From an uncultured Bacteroidales bacterium (GTDB lineage Bacteria > Bacteroidota > Bacteroidia > Bacteroidales > Paludibacteraceae), in the NCBI GenBank assembly GCA_937916355.1, contig CALFTM010000010.1, forward strand, positions 1 through 29,121: a DNA stretch of 29,121 nucleotides, in the 5' to 3' direction. The translations under genes were made by a program, and so were the position numbers. Below, piece by piece: positions 5,534 to 13,272 of the stretch. The notes under the pieces are model-generated. The model did not search any database, was not told the DNA's origin, and saw nothing but the letters and a program-made list of their open reading frames with translations. The first letter of the stretch is position 1. Every line of letters starts with the position of its first letter.

Positions 5534-8500
5534 TTATCGGTTCTTTTCAATCCATTTTTTAGCATTCAAGAATGCTTCGATCCATGGAGTCACTTCGTCT
5601 GAGGCGATTCTGTTTTCTGGGTAGTATGCCCATTGCCAAGGGAAGATGGCACGTTCCAAGTGAGGCATCATCGCCAAGTGGCGACCATCTTTTGAACATA
5701 CGCCTGCTACATTGTACATTGAGCCATTTGGATTGGCTGGGTATCCCTCGTATGAGTATTTAGCCACCACGTTGTATTCGCTTTCAGCGTATGGGAAGTC
5801 GAATTTTCCTTCTCCATGGGCAATCCACAAACCGAGTTTGCTGCCAGCCAACGAACCGAACATGACAGAGTTGTTCTCTGGGATGGTCAATCCTAAGAAG
5901 TTGGATTCAAACTTGTGCGAATTGTTGTGGAGCATTCGGAAGTTTTCTTTGTGTTCTGGGTACAACAGACCTAACTCAGCCATCAATTGGCAACCGTTGC
6001 AGACACCTAAGCTGAGGGTGTCTTTTCTTGCGTAGAACTTCGCCAAAGTCTCTTTTGCTTTTTCGCTGTAGCGGAATCCTCCTGCCCATCCTTTGGCAGA
6101 GCCTAAAACGTCCGAGTTGGAGAAGCCTCCGCAGAAGACGATCATATTCACATCCTCTAAAGTCTCTCGTCCGGAGGTAAGGTCGGTCATGTGGACATCC
6201 TTCACATCGAAACCAGCAAGGTACAGAGAGTATGCCATTTCACGTTCTCCGTTTGTTCCTTTCTCACGGATAATCGCTGCTTTGACACCCGATTTTCCTT
6301 TACGGTCTGCTGTCAAGCCCAATGCTGATAATTTCCCCTTAAAGGAGTCGTTGAACTTGATTTGTACTGGTTGGTTCTTATAGTTTTCGTAACGCTCTTT
6401 TGCACATTGTTCACCGCTCTGTCGACGATCCAATAGGTAAGATGATTTATACCATACATCACGAAGCGCATCGATGTCGAACACCTCTTTTTGTCCATTC
6501 TTCTCCACTACAATCTGACGCTCGTCTGAAGGTACTGCGATTTTAGCAAAACCTACACCGGCATCACGGAGTAATTTCTCAACTTCAGATTTATTTTCTA
6601 CCTGAATCAAAACGCCCGGATTTTCTGAGAATAGAATCTTCACCAAGTCAGTTTCAGGGAAATCCTTCAAATTGACGTTCAAACCGCCTTTGGTGTTGGC
6701 AAAACACATCTCTAACAATGCGGTGATCATTCCACCTTCTGAAATGTCGTGACCTGCCAATACGAGGTTTTTGTTGATCAATTCTTGTACTGCTTCAAAT
6801 GCATCTGCAAAGTAACCCGGTTCTGCCACTGTTGGAACTTCATCTCCCACTTTGTTGAGGGTTGCCGCCAAGGCTGAACCTCCCAACTTGAATGCGTCGA
6901 ATGAGAAGTCGATATGGTAAATGTAGGTGTTCTTTTTGTTTTGGATGACAGGAGAGACGATTCTGCGGATGTCGGACACTTCTGCTCCTGCGGAAATGAT
7001 GACAGTTCCCGGAGAGATCACCTTGTCTTCTCCATACTTTTGGGTCATGGAGAGTGAGTCTTTTCCGGTTGGGATGTTGACTCCCAATTCGCAAGCAAAA
7101 TCACTACAAGCCTCCACTGCTTTATACAAACGTGCGTCCTCTCCCGGATTTTTGCAAGGCCACATCCAGTTGGCACTCAAAGAGACACTTCTGATACCAT
7201 CAGCCAAAGGTGCCCATACGATATTGGTGAGAGCCTCTGCAATCGCCATCACAGAACCTGCAGCAGGGTCTGCCAATGCCACAGAAGGGGCATGTCCGAT
7301 GGAGGTGGCGATACCGCTCTTGCCTCTATAATCCAATGATACCGCACCCAAGTCGTTCAGTGGCAACTGCAATTCACCCGCACACTGTTGGCGTGCGATT
7401 TTACCAGTCACAGAACGGTCTACCTTGTTGGTTAACCAGTCCTTGCAAGCCACAGACTCCAATTGGAGAACGTCGTTGATATATTGTTGGATGTTTTTGC
7501 TGTCAGTAACTACTGGTGCATATTTTTCATCAACAGTGGTATCGGTGATGACGGTGCGTGGTGGTTTTCCGATCATATAGTCCAATCTCAAGTCGATTGG
7601 TTTTTCTCCATTCGCACGTTCGAAAACGAACTGCATATCATCAGTAGTCTCACCCACAACATACATAGGGGCGCGCTCACGGTCTGCGATTTTGCTGATG
7701 AGGTCGAGATCTTTTTCGTCCACCAATAGTCCCATTCGCTCTTGGCTCTCATTTCCGATGATTTCCTTAGCGGAAAGGGTTGGGTCTCCGATAGGAAGTT
7801 TGTCCATGTCGATTTTTCCACCAGTTGCCTCCACCAATTCAGAAAGGCAGTTCAGGTGTCCACCTGCACCATGGTCGTGGATAGAGACGATTGGGTTGTT
7901 GTCCGACTCCGCAAGGGTACGGATCACGTTAGAGACACGTTTCTGCATCTCTGGGTTGGCACGTTGAACGGCGTTCAACTCAATGGCATTTGCGTAGAGA
8001 CCTGTGTCCACAGAAGATACGGCACCACCACCCATTCCGATGCGGTAGTTGTCACCTCCCATTACGACCACCTTCTCTCCCGGTTTTGGCTCGCCTTTCA
8101 AACTATCCTTTTGTTTTGCGAAACCTACACCACCAGCCAACATGATTACCTTATCGAAGGCATATTTCTTGTTGTTCTCAGCATGTTCGTAAGTAAGGAG
8201 CGAACCACAGATGAGCGGCTGACCGAACTTGTTTCCGAAGTCGCTCGCACCATTAGAAGCCTTGATCAAAATTTGCTCAGGGGTTTGGTAGAGCCATTTA
8301 CGAGGATCTAATACATCTTCCCAATGACGGTTAGGGGTTGTGCGAGGGTAGGAAGTCATGTAGACAGCCGTACCTGCAATCGGAAGACTCGCCTTACCAC
8401 CACCGAGACGGTCGCGGATCTCTCCACCCGTACCTGTTGCCGCACCATTGAAAGGCTCTACGGTTGTTGGGAAGTTGTGGGTTTCTGCTTTAAGGGAGAT

Positions 8501-9223
8501 GACAGACTTGATTTTTTTCACCTCGAAGAAGTCTGGCTTGTCTCCACGGGCAGGAGCGAACTGCTCGATTTCTGGGCCGTCGTTGAATGCGACGTTATCC
8601 TTATATGCCGAAACAATCTTGTTCGGATTTTTTTCAGAAGTCTTTTTGATGAGTTTGAAAAGGGAACTCTCCTTCTCCTCTCCGTCAATCACAAAGAGTC
8701 CGTTGAAGATCTTATGACGGCAGTGTTCAGAGTTTACCTGAGAGAATCCGAATACCTCACTATCGGTCAGTTTTCTTCCGATTTTTTCGCTCACGCCGTT
8801 GAGGTAGTCCATCTCTTGTTGGCTGAGGGCAAGTCCTTCCTGTAGATTGTAACTTGCGAGGTCTTCGATGTAGACTACTGGGTCTGGTTGCTTGTCGATT
8901 GTGAAAATCGCTTGATCCAACCCGTTGTAGATACGTTGCAACATAGGGTCGTGTTCAGAGTCCTTCCCTTTAGCGGCAAAATACTCCTCGATACGACGAA
9001 TTCCTTTAAGCGACATGTTCTGAGTGATTTCCACCGCATTGGTACTCCAAGGAGTGATCATTTCGCGGCGGGGTCCGATGAACCATCCTTCCACACTCTG
9101 AATGTCTACAAACTGCGCACCACTGAAAAGCCATGTGAGCTTCTCAATGTCTTGAGCGTCAAATTTCTGGTCGGCATCGACTGCGATATAACCTGCATCT
9201 GCCTTTTTGAAAAATAGAACCAT
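5534..9223 (-). CDS. purL: Phosphoribosylformylglycinamidine synthase, long form with glutaminase domain
   Basis: Catalyses the fourth step of de novo purine synthesis: FGAR + glutamine + ATP gives FGAM. The 1229-residue protein is the long single-chain type (as in E. coli), combining the N-terminal PurS-like domain, two AIRS-type synthase halves and a C-terminal glutamine amidotransferase. Visible marks are SEVFGFSQVNSEHCRHKIF and the LKAETHNFPTTVEPF nucleotide-binding region in the first half, and IPTGKDSLSMTQK in the second. The amidotransferase carries LGVCNGCQ with nucleophile Cys1075 and the His1188/Glu1190 pair in MPHLERA. It is the last gene of the leftward operon, 27 bp after the TSCPD gene. 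Confidence 0.97.
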   Translation of the reverse strand: MVLFFKKADAGYIAVDADQKFDAQDIEKLTWLFSGAQFVDIQSVEGWFIGPRREMITPWSTNAVEITQNMSLKGIRRIEEYFAAKGKDSEHDPMLQRIYNGLDQAIFTIDKQPDPVVYIEDLASYNLQEGLALSQQEMDYLNGVSEKIGRKLTDSEVFGFSQVNSEHCRHKIFNGLFVIDGEEKESSLFKLIKKTSEKNPNKIVSAYKDNVAFNDGPEIEQFAPARGDKPDFFEVKKIKSVISLKAETHNFPTTVEPFNGAATGTGGEIRDRLGGGKASLPIAGTAVYMTSYPRTTPNRHWEDVLDPRKWLYQTPEQILIKASNGASDFGNKFGQPLICGSLLTYEHAENNKKYAFDKVIMLAGGVGFAKQKDSLKGEPKPGEKVVVMGGDNYRIGMGGGAVSSVDTGLYANAIELNAVQRANPEMQKRVSNVIRTLAESDNNPIVSIHDHGAGGHLNCLSELVEATGGKIDMDKLPIGDPTLSAKEIIGNESQERMGLLVDEKDLDLISKIADRERAPMYVVGETTDDMQFVFERANGEKPIDLRLDYMIGKPPRTVITDTTVDEKYAPVVTDSKNIQQYINDVLQLESVACKDWLTNKVDRSVTGKIARQQCAGELQLPLNDLGAVSLDYRGKSGIATSIGHAPSVALADPAAGSVMAIAEALTNIVWAPLADGIRSVSLSANWMWPCKNPGEDARLYKAVEACSDFACELGVNIPTGKDSLSMTQKYGEDKVISPGTVIISAGAEVSDIRRIVSPVIQNKKNTYIYHIDFSFDAFKLGGSALAATLNKVGDEVPTVAEPGYFADAFEAVQELINKNLVLAGHDISEGGMITALLEMCFANTKGGLNVNLKDFPETDLVKILFSENPGVLIQVENKSEVEKLLRDAGVGFAKIAVPSDERQIVVEKNGQKEVFDIDALRDVWYKSSYLLDRRQSGEQCAKERYENYKNQPVQIKFNDSFKGKLSALGLTADRKGKSGVKAAIIREKGTNGEREMAYSLYLAGFDVKDVHMTDLTSGRETLEDVNMIVFCGGFSNSDVLGSAKGWAGGFRYSEKAKETLAKFYARKDTLSLGVCNGCQLMAELGLLYPEHKENFRMLHNNSHKFESNFLGLTIPENNSVMFGSLAGSKLGLWIAHGEGKFDFPYAESEYNVVAKYSYEGYPANPNGSMYNVAGVCSKDGRHLAMMPHLERAIFPWQWAYYPENRIASDEVTPWIEAFLNAKKWIEKNR

Positions 9224-9250
9224 TCTATATTTTGTATTCGTTATTATTTT

Positions 9251-9502
9251 TTAATTTAAATACTGGCTAAGGGCAATTGCCAATTGGTCGGGGCAGGAAG
9301 TCCCACGTCCTCCGCAATCAATTCCCTGAAGGCGTTCGATTGCTTCTGAAACTTTCATTCCTTGCACCAATTTTGCCACGCCTTGGGTGTTACCCATACA
9401 TCCTCCGTAGAAGCGTACGCTTTTGATGATGCCATCCTCTACGACTGTTTCGATGAGTTTTGAGCAAGTCCCTACGCAAGTGTGCATCTTTTTTACTTCC
9501 AT
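9251..9502 (-). CDS. Small TSCPD-domain protein (TIGR03905-like)
   Basis: This 83-residue protein matches the stand-alone TSCPD family, relatives of the C-terminal zinc-binding domain of class II (B12-dependent) ribonucleotide reductases. The signature TSCPDQLA is present near residues 69-76. Five cysteines (CVGTCSK at the N-terminus, YGGCMGN, DCGGRGTSC) are spaced for metal binding. The biochemical role of the stand-alone form is not established. Lying between apgM (21 bp) and purL (27 bp), it is clearly in their operon, which might hint at nucleotide metabolism, but that is only an inference. The ATG at 9500-9502 is used; Met6 is a possible alternative. Confidence 0.88.
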   Translation of the reverse strand: MEVKKMHTCVGTCSKLIETVVEDGIIKSVRFYGGCMGNTQGVAKLVQGMKVSEAIERLQGIDCGGRGTSCPDQLAIALSQYLN

Positions 9503-9523
9503 AACTCTTCCTTCCTTTTTATG

Positions 9524-10735
9524 CTAATGGGCACTTAAAAGTGCTTTCATGAATTCGTCGCCTGTCAGCAATCCGTAATCTCCTGCCTTTGCAGACTCTT
9601 CGTCGTATTGCGAAACGCCATCCGGTTGGATGCCCGGATAGTAGATCAGGAATGGAACTGGCTCTGAAATGTGGGTTTTCAATCGGCAAGGTGTCGGGTG
9701 GTCTGGTAGTATGGCGATGGCCACAGGTTCGTCCCATTTCGACACCTCTTCGAAAATCGGTTTTACAACTCTGTTTTCCAAATATTCCACAGTCTCCTTT
9801 TTCAAATCCACATTTCCTTCGTGGCCAGCCTCGTCGCTTGCTTCGATGTGCAGATATACGAAGTCATGTTTGCGGAGTGCGTCGAGGGTGGCTTGCGTCT
9901 TTCCCTCGTAGTTGGTGTCGTAAAGACCGGTTGCGCCATCCACCTTTATCACCTCCAATCCAGCGTAGACACCGATGCCTCGAATCAAATCCACTGCAGA
10001 GATTACAGCCCCACTTTTCAGACCGTATCGTTCCATGAGGGTCTTCATTTCTGGCTTGTAGCCGGCAGACCATGGCCAGATGCAGTTTGCAGGGTCTTTC
10101 CCTTCTGCCACCCTTTTGAGGTTGACAGGGTGTTTAGGGAGAATCTCCATGGATTTTAGAATCAGCTTGTTGAGCAACTCTGCCGTGTTTTCTGCCTCTG
10201 GGCAATCCGACTTGACCAAGACCTCCGCGAATGGAGTGCCCGGCACATCGTGCGGAGGAGTGCAAGAGACACGTTTATCTCCGCCGTTGATTTTCAGCAA
10301 GTGTCGGTATGAGACTCCGGGGAAGAACTTTACCACGTCATCGCCCAGCTCCTCGTTGAGGTAGTCCACCAGCTGGTAGGCCTCCTCGTTAGAGATGTGT
10401 CCGGCGGAGTGGTTTTTGATTTTACCATCCTCCACGCAGATGATGTTACACCTCATTGCCATCTCTCCCGGTTCTATGCTCACGCCCATGCTGGCAGCCT
10501 CCAACGAACCACGTCCTTCAAAAACTTTCCGAACGTCGTAGCCTAAAACTTCCAAGTTGGCGATTTCGCTACCGGGATGAAAACCCTCCGGCACAGTCAC
10601 CAACCGACCGTTCTTTCCGTTTTTTGCCAGAAAATCGATCGTCGGAATCTCTGCCGCTTGCAATATCGTCTTATTTCCTAATGAGGCGATTGGCTCATCC
10701 GCCATTCCGTCTCCTAATATAATCAAATACTTCAT
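9524..10735 (-). CDS. ApgM-type cofactor-independent phosphoglycerate mutase / proposed homoserine kinase
   Basis: This 403-residue member of the alkaline-phosphatase-like metalloenzyme superfamily has an N-terminal metal-binding motif LIILGDGMADEP. Ser56 in FHPGSEIANLEVLGYD is the likely phosphate-carrying residue. C-terminal metal ligands appear in HIEASDEAGHEGN and AILPDHPTPC. Archaeal members are 2,3-bisphosphoglycerate-independent phosphoglycerate mutases. The bacterial subgroup (TIGR02535) has been proposed to act as the missing homoserine kinase, chiefly because it often sits with threonine genes. Here its neighbours are galE and the TSCPD/purL pair, so context does not decide between the two roles. 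Gene name withheld for that reason. Confidence 0.9.
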   Translation of the reverse strand: MKYLIILGDGMADEPIASLGNKTILQAAEIPTIDFLAKNGKNGRLVTVPEGFHPGSEIANLEVLGYDVRKVFEGRGSLEAASMGVSIEPGEMAMRCNIICVEDGKIKNHSAGHISNEEAYQLVDYLNEELGDDVVKFFPGVSYRHLLKINGGDKRVSCTPPHDVPGTPFAEVLVKSDCPEAENTAELLNKLILKSMEILPKHPVNLKRVAEGKDPANCIWPWSAGYKPEMKTLMERYGLKSGAVISAVDLIRGIGVYAGLEVIKVDGATGLYDTNYEGKTQATLDALRKHDFVYLHIEASDEAGHEGNVDLKKETVEYLENRVVKPIFEEVSKWDEPVAIAILPDHPTPCRLKTHISEPVPFLIYYPGIQPDGVSQYDEESAKAGDYGLLTGDEFMKALLSAH

Positions 10736-10774
10736 CGCCCTAAATTTATTAAAAATTTCCTGTTTGTGGAAATT

Positions 10775-11812
10775 TCAGAGCAAGTTCTTTTCTTTCAATT
10801 TTTTTTGCCAGTTCCAAGCGGTGCGGAGCGTCTCTGCCAGCGTCTCTTTTGCCACCCAGCCCAACTCTTTGTTGGCGTAGGAGGTGTCCGCCCAGACTTT
10901 CTCGATGTCGCCGGCTCTTCTCGGTGCGATTTTGTAAGGCACTTTCACGCCTGTCGCCTCCTCGAAGGTGTTGAGAATTTCCAAAACTGAGACACCACGA
11001 CCTGTTCCGAGGTTGAATACTTCGATTTTCTCCTTGTTTTTCTCCTCGATAAGGCGGTCGATGGCGATGACGTGAGCTTTTGCCAAGTCCACCACGTTGA
11101 TATAGTCGCGGATGCAGCTTCCGTCTGGTGTGTCGTAATCGTCTCCGAACACGCTCAATTCAGTTCTGATGCCTGCTGCCGTTTGTGTGATGTACGGAAG
11201 GAGGTTGTTAGGGATGCCGTTTGGCAACTCTCCGATTTCCGCACTTGGGTGTGCTCCGATGGGGTTGAAATATCTCAAAAGGATGATATTCAAATCTGGA
11301 TTAGACACTGCAGTGTCTCGAAGAATGTCCTCACACATCTGTTTGGTGCGTCCGTAAGGGGAGGTCGCCGGTTTGATAGGCGATGCTTCCGTTACTGGCA
11401 ACACGTCTGGTTGTCCGTAGACGGTGCAAGAAGAGGAGAAGACAATGTTTTTGATGTCAAATTTCGCCATCAATTGCAGCAAGTTGAGGAGCGAAACGAT
11501 GTTGTTTCTGTAGTATAGCAACGGGTTGCTCACCGATTCTCCCACCGATTTGGATGCTGCGAAATGCGCCACAGCGATGATTTCAGGATGTTTCTCCAAA
11601 AAACGCTCCAAAGAGTTGTAGTCCTTGCAGTCGATGTTTTCGTAAATTACTGGATGTCCGATGATCTTTTTCAAGCCATCCAAAACACCGATGTTAGAAT
11701 TAGACAAGTTGTCGATGACAATTGGTTCGTAACCAGCCTCATACAACTCCACTACCGCATGAGACCCGATGTAACCTGTTCCGCCCGTAATTAATATCTT
11801 TCCTTTCGTCAT
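10775..11812 (-). CDS. galE: UDP-glucose 4-epimerase
   Basis: Interconverts UDP-glucose and UDP-galactose with tightly bound NAD, supplying galactosyl donors for polysaccharide and feeding the Leloir pathway. The protein is an extended short-chain dehydrogenase with the Rossmann motif ILITGGTGYIGSH (residues 6-18). The catalytic serine region FSSSCTVYG lies near 125-133, followed by Tyr153 and Lys157 in SPYGRTK. The C-terminal NLGTGRGVSVLE and RRAGDIEKVWAD segments are typical of GalE. At 345 residues it is the usual length. It follows the nucleotidyltransferase gene by 43 bp in the same operon, a sensible pairing for UDP-sugar supply. Confidence 0.95.
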   Translation of the reverse strand: MTKGKILITGGTGYIGSHAVVELYEAGYEPIVIDNLSNSNIGVLDGLKKIIGHPVIYENIDCKDYNSLERFLEKHPEIIAVAHFAASKSVGESVSNPLLYYRNNIVSLLNLLQLMAKFDIKNIVFSSSCTVYGQPDVLPVTEASPIKPATSPYGRTKQMCEDILRDTAVSNPDLNIILLRYFNPIGAHPSAEIGELPNGIPNNLLPYITQTAAGIRTELSVFGDDYDTPDGSCIRDYINVVDLAKAHVIAIDRLIEEKNKEKIEVFNLGTGRGVSVLEILNTFEEATGVKVPYKIAPRRAGDIEKVWADTSYANKELGWVAKETLAETLRTAWNWQKKLKEKNLL

Positions 11813-11855
11813 TTTAACCTATTTATTCAATATTATATTTTAGAAAAGAGGGTGT

Positions 11856-12761
11856 TTAGAATAATTTTGAAGGATATACCCCCTCTTCGATCAGTTTTTC
11901 GATTTTTGCCACAACCGAAGGTCGGTCCTCCTTGTAGGTTACGCCAAACCATTTGCATGGCGTGTCGAGAACTTCGATGGTTGCTGTGCCTCCCTGAATC
12001 AGTTTGTTAACCATTGTAGGGATGCCGTATTCAGCTTTGATGTTTCCTGCGTTTTCTTGCAAGAAGACTTTGAAATCCTTTTCAGAGTGGTCGAAATAGT
12101 CGGGTGTGAGTCCCCACATGTTCATGGACACCGGACGATTTTCGTCGATCTCTTTGAAGTCTCCGCTGGTTTGGTCTTTAAATACCACCACGTCGCCCTT
12201 TCTTTGCACCTCATAATGCTCCACAACCGTAGTGAGGTGGTTTTGCGCATTGGTTTGGCACACGCCACGAGACACATGTCCACTTTCAGAAAGAGTGTTG
12301 CCGAGGCGGTAACCCACCATGCAGTAGTCGTTAGTCTTTCCCTCTTTAGCGCGGAGAGCGTCAGCGAGGATTTGAAAACTCTCTTTTCCGTAGAAATCAT
12401 CCGCATTGATGACGGCAAAAGGTTCTTTGACCACCTTTGCGCCCATCATGATGGCGTGGTTCGTCCCCCAAGGTTTTTCACGTCCTTCAGGGAGAGAGAA
12501 CCCCTCAGGGAGCGCATCCAACTCTTGAAAAACCAAGACAGTCTCGATTACTTTGCTGTATTTAGCGACGATTTTTTCTTGAAAATCCTTTTCAAACGCA
12601 CGGCGGATGACGAAGACGACCTTTCCGAATCCGGCTCTCACAGCATCATAGATAGAGTAATCCATGATGGTTTCGCCATTAGGACCCAAGCCATCCAATT
12701 GTTTCAAGCCACCGTATCGGCTACCCATTCCGGCAGCCAAGACCAATAAAGTCGGTTTCAT
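11856..12761 (-). CDS. Sugar-phosphate nucleotidyltransferase family protein
   Basis: The N-terminus LVLAAGMGSRYGGLKQL is the nucleotide-binding signature of the NTP_transferase fold, with the G-x-G-x-R loop and the following lysine. VINADDFYG near residue 116 supplies the metal-coordinating aspartates. Such enzymes join a sugar 1-phosphate to an NTP and release pyrophosphate. With galE directly downstream, a UDP-sugar product is plausible, but the protein is not a standard GalU, and substrate specificity cannot be read from the sequence. It is 301 residues long and the first gene of the operon, with a perfect promoter box about 40 bp upstream. Confidence 0.85.
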   Translation of the reverse strand: MKPTLLVLAAGMGSRYGGLKQLDGLGPNGETIMDYSIYDAVRAGFGKVVFVIRRAFEKDFQEKIVAKYSKVIETVLVFQELDALPEGFSLPEGREKPWGTNHAIMMGAKVVKEPFAVINADDFYGKESFQILADALRAKEGKTNDYCMVGYRLGNTLSESGHVSRGVCQTNAQNHLTTVVEHYEVQRKGDVVVFKDQTSGDFKEIDENRPVSMNMWGLTPDYFDHSEKDFKVFLQENAGNIKAEYGIPTMVNKLIQGGTATIEVLDTPCKWFGVTYKEDRPSVVAKIEKLIEEGVYPSKLF

Positions 12762-12800
12762 GTCTATTCCAATTTCTTCTTAAAAAAACAAAAATTTGTG

Positions 12801-12808
12801 CAAAGATA
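12801..12808 (-). promoter_or_regulatory. Operon promoter -7 box (TATCTTTG)
   Basis: The minus strand reads TATCTTTG, the TAnnTTTG consensus, 40 bp before the ATG of the nucleotidyltransferase gene. It is the best candidate for driving the whole operon down to purL, since the internal gene gaps are only 21-43 bp. Confidence 0.65.
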
Positions 12809-12902
12809 GCGAAAAAGAAAATCATGAGAGGTGTTATGTGGAAAATTTGATGCAGAATGTTTTTTTTTTGTGGAGGAGAAGAGGAGAAAAATAAAATAAT
12901 TG

Positions 12903-12910
12903 TATATTTG
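12903..12910 (+). promoter_or_regulatory. Promoter box (TATATTTG) before the candidate structured RNA
   Basis: This is a perfect TAnnTTTG match on the plus strand. A -33 TTTG at proper distance is not seen. It points into the gene-free, structure-rich stretch that ends in a terminator at 13196. Confidence 0.4.
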
Positions 12911-12916
12911 TTCGTC

Positions 12917-13196
12917 CGCATTGCCGTAGGGCGTTGGACATACATATAAATAAGGCGTAACTGTACGCTTTGGTTTTGACGAAGTAAGAATCTCGCAAAT
13001 TCAGACAGATTGTCAAAAACAAAGCAACGGGGACGCCCCTTGAAGTGGTTTGTAGTACCTTGCCGGATGATAGAATTTCGGTCGAGGTTTTTGTATCATC
13101 TTCGTGGGGCTTTCGTGTTGCTCGTTTCGACAATCTGGGCAATGCGAGAGCCTTTACTTCGTGGAACGAGCGGCAGACTGGCTCCACGTTTTTTTT
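12917..13196 (+). ncRNA. Candidate structured RNA of about 280 nt, unknown family
   Basis: The 511-bp gap between the nucleotidyltransferase and the next gene holds no convincing intact gene but shows several internal stems. A 14-nt arm at 12967-12980 pairs with 13012-13025 with one mismatch. GGGG(ACG)CCCC lies at 13029-13039, and GATGATA (13066-13072) pairs with TATCATC (13094-13100). The unit starts after a promoter box and ends in a hairpin with eight T. It does not match tmRNA, RNase P or SRP RNA features that I know. The 5' end is estimated from the promoter box. A broken protein-coding reading of the same stretch is a competing explanation (see findings). Confidence 0.35.
13160..13196 (+). 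terminator. Intrinsic terminator hairpin upstream of the large BspA-like gene
   Basis: CGTGG (13160-13164) and AGC (13169-13171) pair with GCT and CCACG (13181-13188), with a four-base bulge on the 5' side, followed by eight T (13189-13196). It is a good terminator shape in a place with no annotated gene ahead of it, which supports a separate transcript. Confidence 0.55.
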
Positions 13197-13272
13197 ATGT
13201 GTATTTGAATAACAAAAGATATAACAGACCATTAAGGGGCCAAATGGTTGAAGTGTGTAAAATGTTTGGCCT

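Noticed and set aside
7742..8311. A 189-codon plus-strand frame and other long antisense frames across purL
   Set aside because: They lie opposite the well-conserved purL coding sequence and show no protein features; they are a by-product of its codon use.
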